A DNA stretch of 46,231 bases from an uncultured bacterium (GTDB lineage: Bacteria; JAAXHH01): assembly GCA_913051705.1 (NCBI GenBank), contig CAJXCW010000006.1:1-46231 (forward strand), given 5' to 3'. The notes beneath the pieces are model-generated. The model saw only the letters and a program-made list of their open reading frames with translations. It did no database searches and was not told where the DNA came from. Of this stretch, positions 43,598-46,231 are shown piece by piece (position 1 is the stretch's first letter; each line of letters opens with the position of its first letter). The position numbers and the translations under genes were made by a program.

Positions 43598-44599
43598 ATG
43601 CCACGAATCTCACGTCCGATCGGCGTAGCAGTTATCGGCACCCGGTTCGGAAATTTACACGCGGAAGCGATATCGGAGATCCCGGAGCGGGCGCGTGTTG
43701 TCGCCATCTGTTCGCGTACCGAAGAACATGCACAGCAGTCTGCCGAGCGCTGGGGGGCGGATCTGGGCACTACTTCCCTGGAAAAGGTGTTAAACCATCC
43801 AGGGGTGGATGCGGTGCATCTTTGCGTTCCCCATCATCTGCATGCGCCCATGGCTATCGCAGCGGCCCGGGCGGGTAAGCACATCCTGACGGAAAAGCCG
43901 ATCGCTGCCACCATGGATGAGGCCGACCGAATGATCGAAGCTGCCGAGCAGGCCGGGGTCTTACTTATGGTGAGTCTCAACCATCGTTTTCTTCGCCACC
44001 ACCAACGCGCGAAAGCACTGATTGATTCAGGGTCCATTGGGGAGATCTTTTTATGTCAAGGAGCGTTCCTGGGGTTCTCGGATATTAAGGGCTGGCGCAT
44101 TGATCCGGTACAGACGGGTGGCGGCGTCCTGATCGACTCAGGCATGCACCGCATCGACCTGCTTCGATGGCTGGTAGGCGAGGTCGTGTCGGTACAGGCG
44201 GAATCCGGTACTTACGTCCATAAGCAGATGGGCGGCGAAGATACGGCCTCGATGTTGCTTCGTTTTGATAACGGCGCTATAGGTCATCTGGTCTGCAGTT
44301 GGGGCATTGAGACACCGACCCGGGAAGAGTCTCTGATGCTCGCCGGTAGAAATGGCACCATCTGGACCGAAAATGCGGACCTGACGTTACGATATACGAT
44401 CGGCCGGCAGCCTGTTGAGCAGGAAGCCTTTCCTGAGGTCTCGTATCCTGATTCCGTGAAACACCTTATCACTCATTTTCTTGATTGTCTCCAACAGGAT
44501 GTCGTGCCCGTGATCACCGCAGAAGACGCCCGTACGGCGCTTCGTATCGCGCAAGCCGCCTACCACGCGATGGAGACCGGGGGAAAGGTGATATTGTAG
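43598..44599 (+). CDS. Gfo/Idh/MocA-family oxidoreductase
   Basis: The protein has 333 residues from ATG 43598, with GGAG nine bases upstream; an earlier TTG is less likely. The Rossmann fold (GVAVIGTRFGNLHAEAIS) has the less usual GTRFGN turn. LTEKPIA near residue 95, LNHRFLRHH near 127 and GGGVLIDSGMHRIDLLRWLV near 180 are family marks. It oxidises or reduces a sugar-like compound with NAD(P). An enolase-superfamily dehydratase follows on the same strand, 51 bases away, suggesting a sugar-acid route. It is only distantly similar to the family member at 21471. Confidence 0.92.
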   Translation: MPRISRPIGVAVIGTRFGNLHAEAISEIPERARVVAICSRTEEHAQQSAERWGADLGTTSLEKVLNHPGVDAVHLCVPHHLHAPMAIAAARAGKHILTEKPIAATMDEADRMIEAAEQAGVLLMVSLNHRFLRHHQRAKALIDSGSIGEIFLCQGAFLGFSDIKGWRIDPVQTGGGVLIDSGMHRIDLLRWLVGEVVSVQAESGTYVHKQMGGEDTASMLLRFDNGAIGHLVCSWGIETPTREESLMLAGRNGTIWTENADLTLRYTIGRQPVEQEAFPEVSYPDSVKHLITHFLDCLQQDVVPVITAEDARTALRIAQAAYHAMETGGKVIL

Positions 44600-44650
44600 G
44601 GATTGATCTGTTGATCGACTGACTTATCGGATGATGCTCAGGAGCCGACT

Positions 44651-45700
44651 ATGAAAATCACAGATGTAAAAGCCGTATATCCGAAGTGGCGCAACAGGGC
44701 CCAGGGCGCCTGGCAATCGCATTTCTGGCAGATCGTGGTGCGGATCGAGACGGATGCGGGCGTGACGGGCTATGGGTATGGCGGTGGAGGGGAACCGGGG
44801 GTGCTGATCATCAACGGGCATCTGCGTGAATTATTGATTGGGAAGACCGTGGGTAGTATCAAGGATATCCGGACGATCTGGGATCATCTGTATTTCAAAT
44901 CATTGCCGTATGGCCGCAAGGGCATCGCGCTCATGGCGCTCAGTGGGGTCGATCTGGCGTTGTGGGATCTGCTCGGCAGGGCCGAAGGCAAACCGGTATA
45001 CGACCTGCTCGGTGGATTGAAGAAGCACCCTGTGCGGGCGTATGCGACAGGCCAGGACTTTGCCCGGGCGCGCGATCTGGGATATACCGCCGTCAAATTT
45101 TCCCATCGGTGGCAATCAGATGCCGATTACGACACAGCTATCGAACAGGCAGGACAGGCGAGGAAGAGATTAGATCCCGACGCGCTGCTTATGATTGACT
45201 GCTACATGTCCTGGGACGCCGAGGTCACGCTGGAGATGCACCACCTTCTAACTGATTACCGGATCTACTGGTTTGAAGATGTCCTCACCCCCGACCATCT
45301 GGACGAACTCGCTGCCCTGCGCCCACAACTCACCCCCGTCCTCCTTGCCGGCGGCGAGCACGACTTCTCCCACCACAGCTTCGCCGACCTCGCCCGTACC
45401 GGCGCCCTCGGCCTCTGGCAGCCCGACCTCACCTGGTGCGGCGGTCTCACCGCCGGCCTGCGCATCCTTGACCTGGCTCGCGCCCACCGCATCCCCGTAT
45501 GCCCCCACCGGGGCGGCGAAATCTGGAGCCTCCACTTCATCGCTGCCACCGACTGTATGGATTTGGCTGAGACACATCCGGCGCGGTGGGATACGCCTGA
45601 GAACCTGCTCTGGATGGATGAACCACGGATGCACGATGGTGTCATTTCGCCGCTGGACAGGCCGGGGTTCGGTGTCAGGTTAAATGAGGAGATGGTGTAG
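44651..45700 (+). CDS. Mandelate racemase/muconate lactonising (enolase superfamily) dehydratase-like
   Basis: This 349-residue protein has the enolase-superfamily plan. Metal ligands are Asp183 (LMIDCYMSWD), Glu209 (YWFEDVL) and Glu236 (AGGEHDFS), with a general base His286 (VCPHRGGE), an Asp259 partner (QPDLTWCGG) and Lys149 in VKFSHRW. This resembles L-rhamnonate-type sugar acid dehydratases. AGGAG lies before the ATG. Residues 211-297 (45281-45540) are coded almost only by C-ending codons (CTC, GCC, ACC), unlike the remainder of the gene, hinting at a mosaic origin. A word array follows the stop. Confidence 0.88.
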   Translation: MKITDVKAVYPKWRNRAQGAWQSHFWQIVVRIETDAGVTGYGYGGGGEPGVLIINGHLRELLIGKTVGSIKDIRTIWDHLYFKSLPYGRKGIALMALSGVDLALWDLLGRAEGKPVYDLLGGLKKHPVRAYATGQDFARARDLGYTAVKFSHRWQSDADYDTAIEQAGQARKRLDPDALLMIDCYMSWDAEVTLEMHHLLTDYRIYWFEDVLTPDHLDELAALRPQLTPVLLAGGEHDFSHHSFADLARTGALGLWQPDLTWCGGLTAGLRILDLARAHRIPVCPHRGGEIWSLHFIAATDCMDLAETHPARWDTPENLLWMDEPRMHDGVISPLDRPGFGVRLNEEMV

Positions 45701-45702
45701 AT

Positions 45703-45745
45703 TATGCTTTTTACTTCGTGCTTCGCCACTTGCCTACTTGACTCT
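45703..45745. repeat. Short CTTCG / CTTGCC word array after the dehydratase gene
   Basis: CTTCGTGCTTCGCCACTTGC and CTACTTGACTCTTGAC form degenerate 7-8-base words starting three bases after the stop codon. It overlaps a possible -35 (TTGACA at 45745-45750, with TACCTT 17 bases on). Confidence 0.45.
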
Positions 45746-45911
45746 TGACATCCTGCCCCTCGGTCCTTACCTTACCCATCAGGCTGTTTGGAGACAGCCG
45801 CCACGTCCGCGGGAAGGACTGAGTCCATCTTCAATGCATTATTGCAGCACCTATCAACCCTCTTTCTGCCTGAGGTTGCGGACGCCGGGCGATATATGAG
45901 AGAGGGTTCCT

Positions 45912-46231
45912 ATGCCTTCGAAGGGTTTACCTTCGCAGCCCAGTCTTCTCCAGCTAAAACACCAAGCCAAAGAGTTATTACGTGCGTACCTTGCGGATGA
46001 TATGGTCGCGGTAGAACGCATTCGTGCGTCGTTGACCAATGGTGCATCGCGTGTCCGTGTGTCCCTACAGGATGTGCAGGCGGTCCTGGCGCGGGAGTAC
46101 GGTTTTGCAAGCTGGACAAGGCTGAAACGGCATGTACAAATCCTGCAGAATCACAGGGGACTCAAGATGTCTGACGTACTACAGCAATTCATTCTGGCCG
46201 CAGCCGCAGCGAACTTACGTTGGCTGTTGCC
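45912..46231 (+). CDS. N-terminal part of an ankyrin-type protein, cut by the window end
   Basis: The frame starts at ATG 45912 after GAGAGAGGG and is open to the end of the window (106 codons). PSLLQLKHQAKELLRAYL, then AVERIRASL and LARE-YGFASWTRLKRHVQIL match the N-terminal leader common to a family of ankyrin-repeat proteins (usually LKRQAKDLLRA-FRAGD and AREYGF-SWP-LK-HVE). The repeats themselves would lie outside the window. The call rests on this leader only. Confidence 0.65.
   Translation, partial: MPSKGLPSQPSLLQLKHQAKELLRAYLADDMVAVERIRASLTNGASRVRVSLQDVQAVLAREYGFASWTRLKRHVQILQNHRGLKMSDVLQQFILAAAAANLRWLL

Overview
The window looks like a chromosomal piece of an uncultured Gram-negative bacterium of the Fibrobacteres-Chlorobi-Bacteroidetes (FCB) type. 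The evidence is a PorU-like C25 peptidase next to a PorV-like outer-membrane protein (type IX secretion, T9SS), a large M6-type secreted metalloprotease with a T9SS-like C-terminal tail, two small DUF5683-like membrane proteins, and a DUF512 radical SAM gene beside der. Promoters look like ordinary sigma70 sites (TTGACA / TATAAT-like) rather than the Bacteroidetes consensus. The load of phytanoyl-CoA dioxygenase (PhyH), Gfo/Idh/MocA, mandelate-racemase, sugar isomerase and ceramidase-like genes resembles Latescibacterota/Poribacteria-type genomes. The phylum is inference.

Layout. 0.1-3.4 kb: GNAT protein, ABC-exporter remnant, SpoU-type rRNA methyltransferase, creatininase-family amidohydrolase. 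3.6-5.0 kb: a mosaic of gene fragments. 5.1-8.8 kb: fumarylacetoacetase with a conserved partner, IHF/HU protein, TPR protein. 8.8-13.0 kb: M1 metallopeptidase, then a decayed kinase/beta-propeller gene abutting an ABC-F remnant. 13.1-16.3 kb: MerR regulator, der, DUF512. 16.5-23.6 kb: PhyH, leuC, leuD, GNAT remnant, ceramidase-like hydrolase, Gfo/Idh/MocA, PhzF. 23.9-35.6 kb: porU, porV, M6 protease, two DUF5683-like proteins and, after a non-coding stretch, a glutaminyl cyclase. 35.9-42.7 kb: PhyH, M32 carboxypeptidase, ATP-grasp, HU, a decayed glucosidase, a sugar isomerase. 42.8-46.2 kb: a large REP-like palindrome, tRNA-Leu and tRNA-Val, a second Gfo/Idh/MocA, an enolase-superfamily dehydratase, and the start of an ankyrin-type protein.

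Three themes stand out. First, many genes carry at or just after their stop codon an array of degenerate 7-8-base words (different words at each site), often followed by the complementary array so that the RNA could fold into a hairpin. This resembles cyanobacterial STRR heptamer repeats but is tied to gene 3' ends. Second, most Sec-exported proteins here would begin with glutamine after signal peptide cleavage, and a glutaminyl cyclase lies among them: the 'Q-rule' known from Bacteroidetes, next to T9SS genes. Third, at least six loci are decayed genes in which conserved blocks were joined by deletions, some fusing unrelated families.
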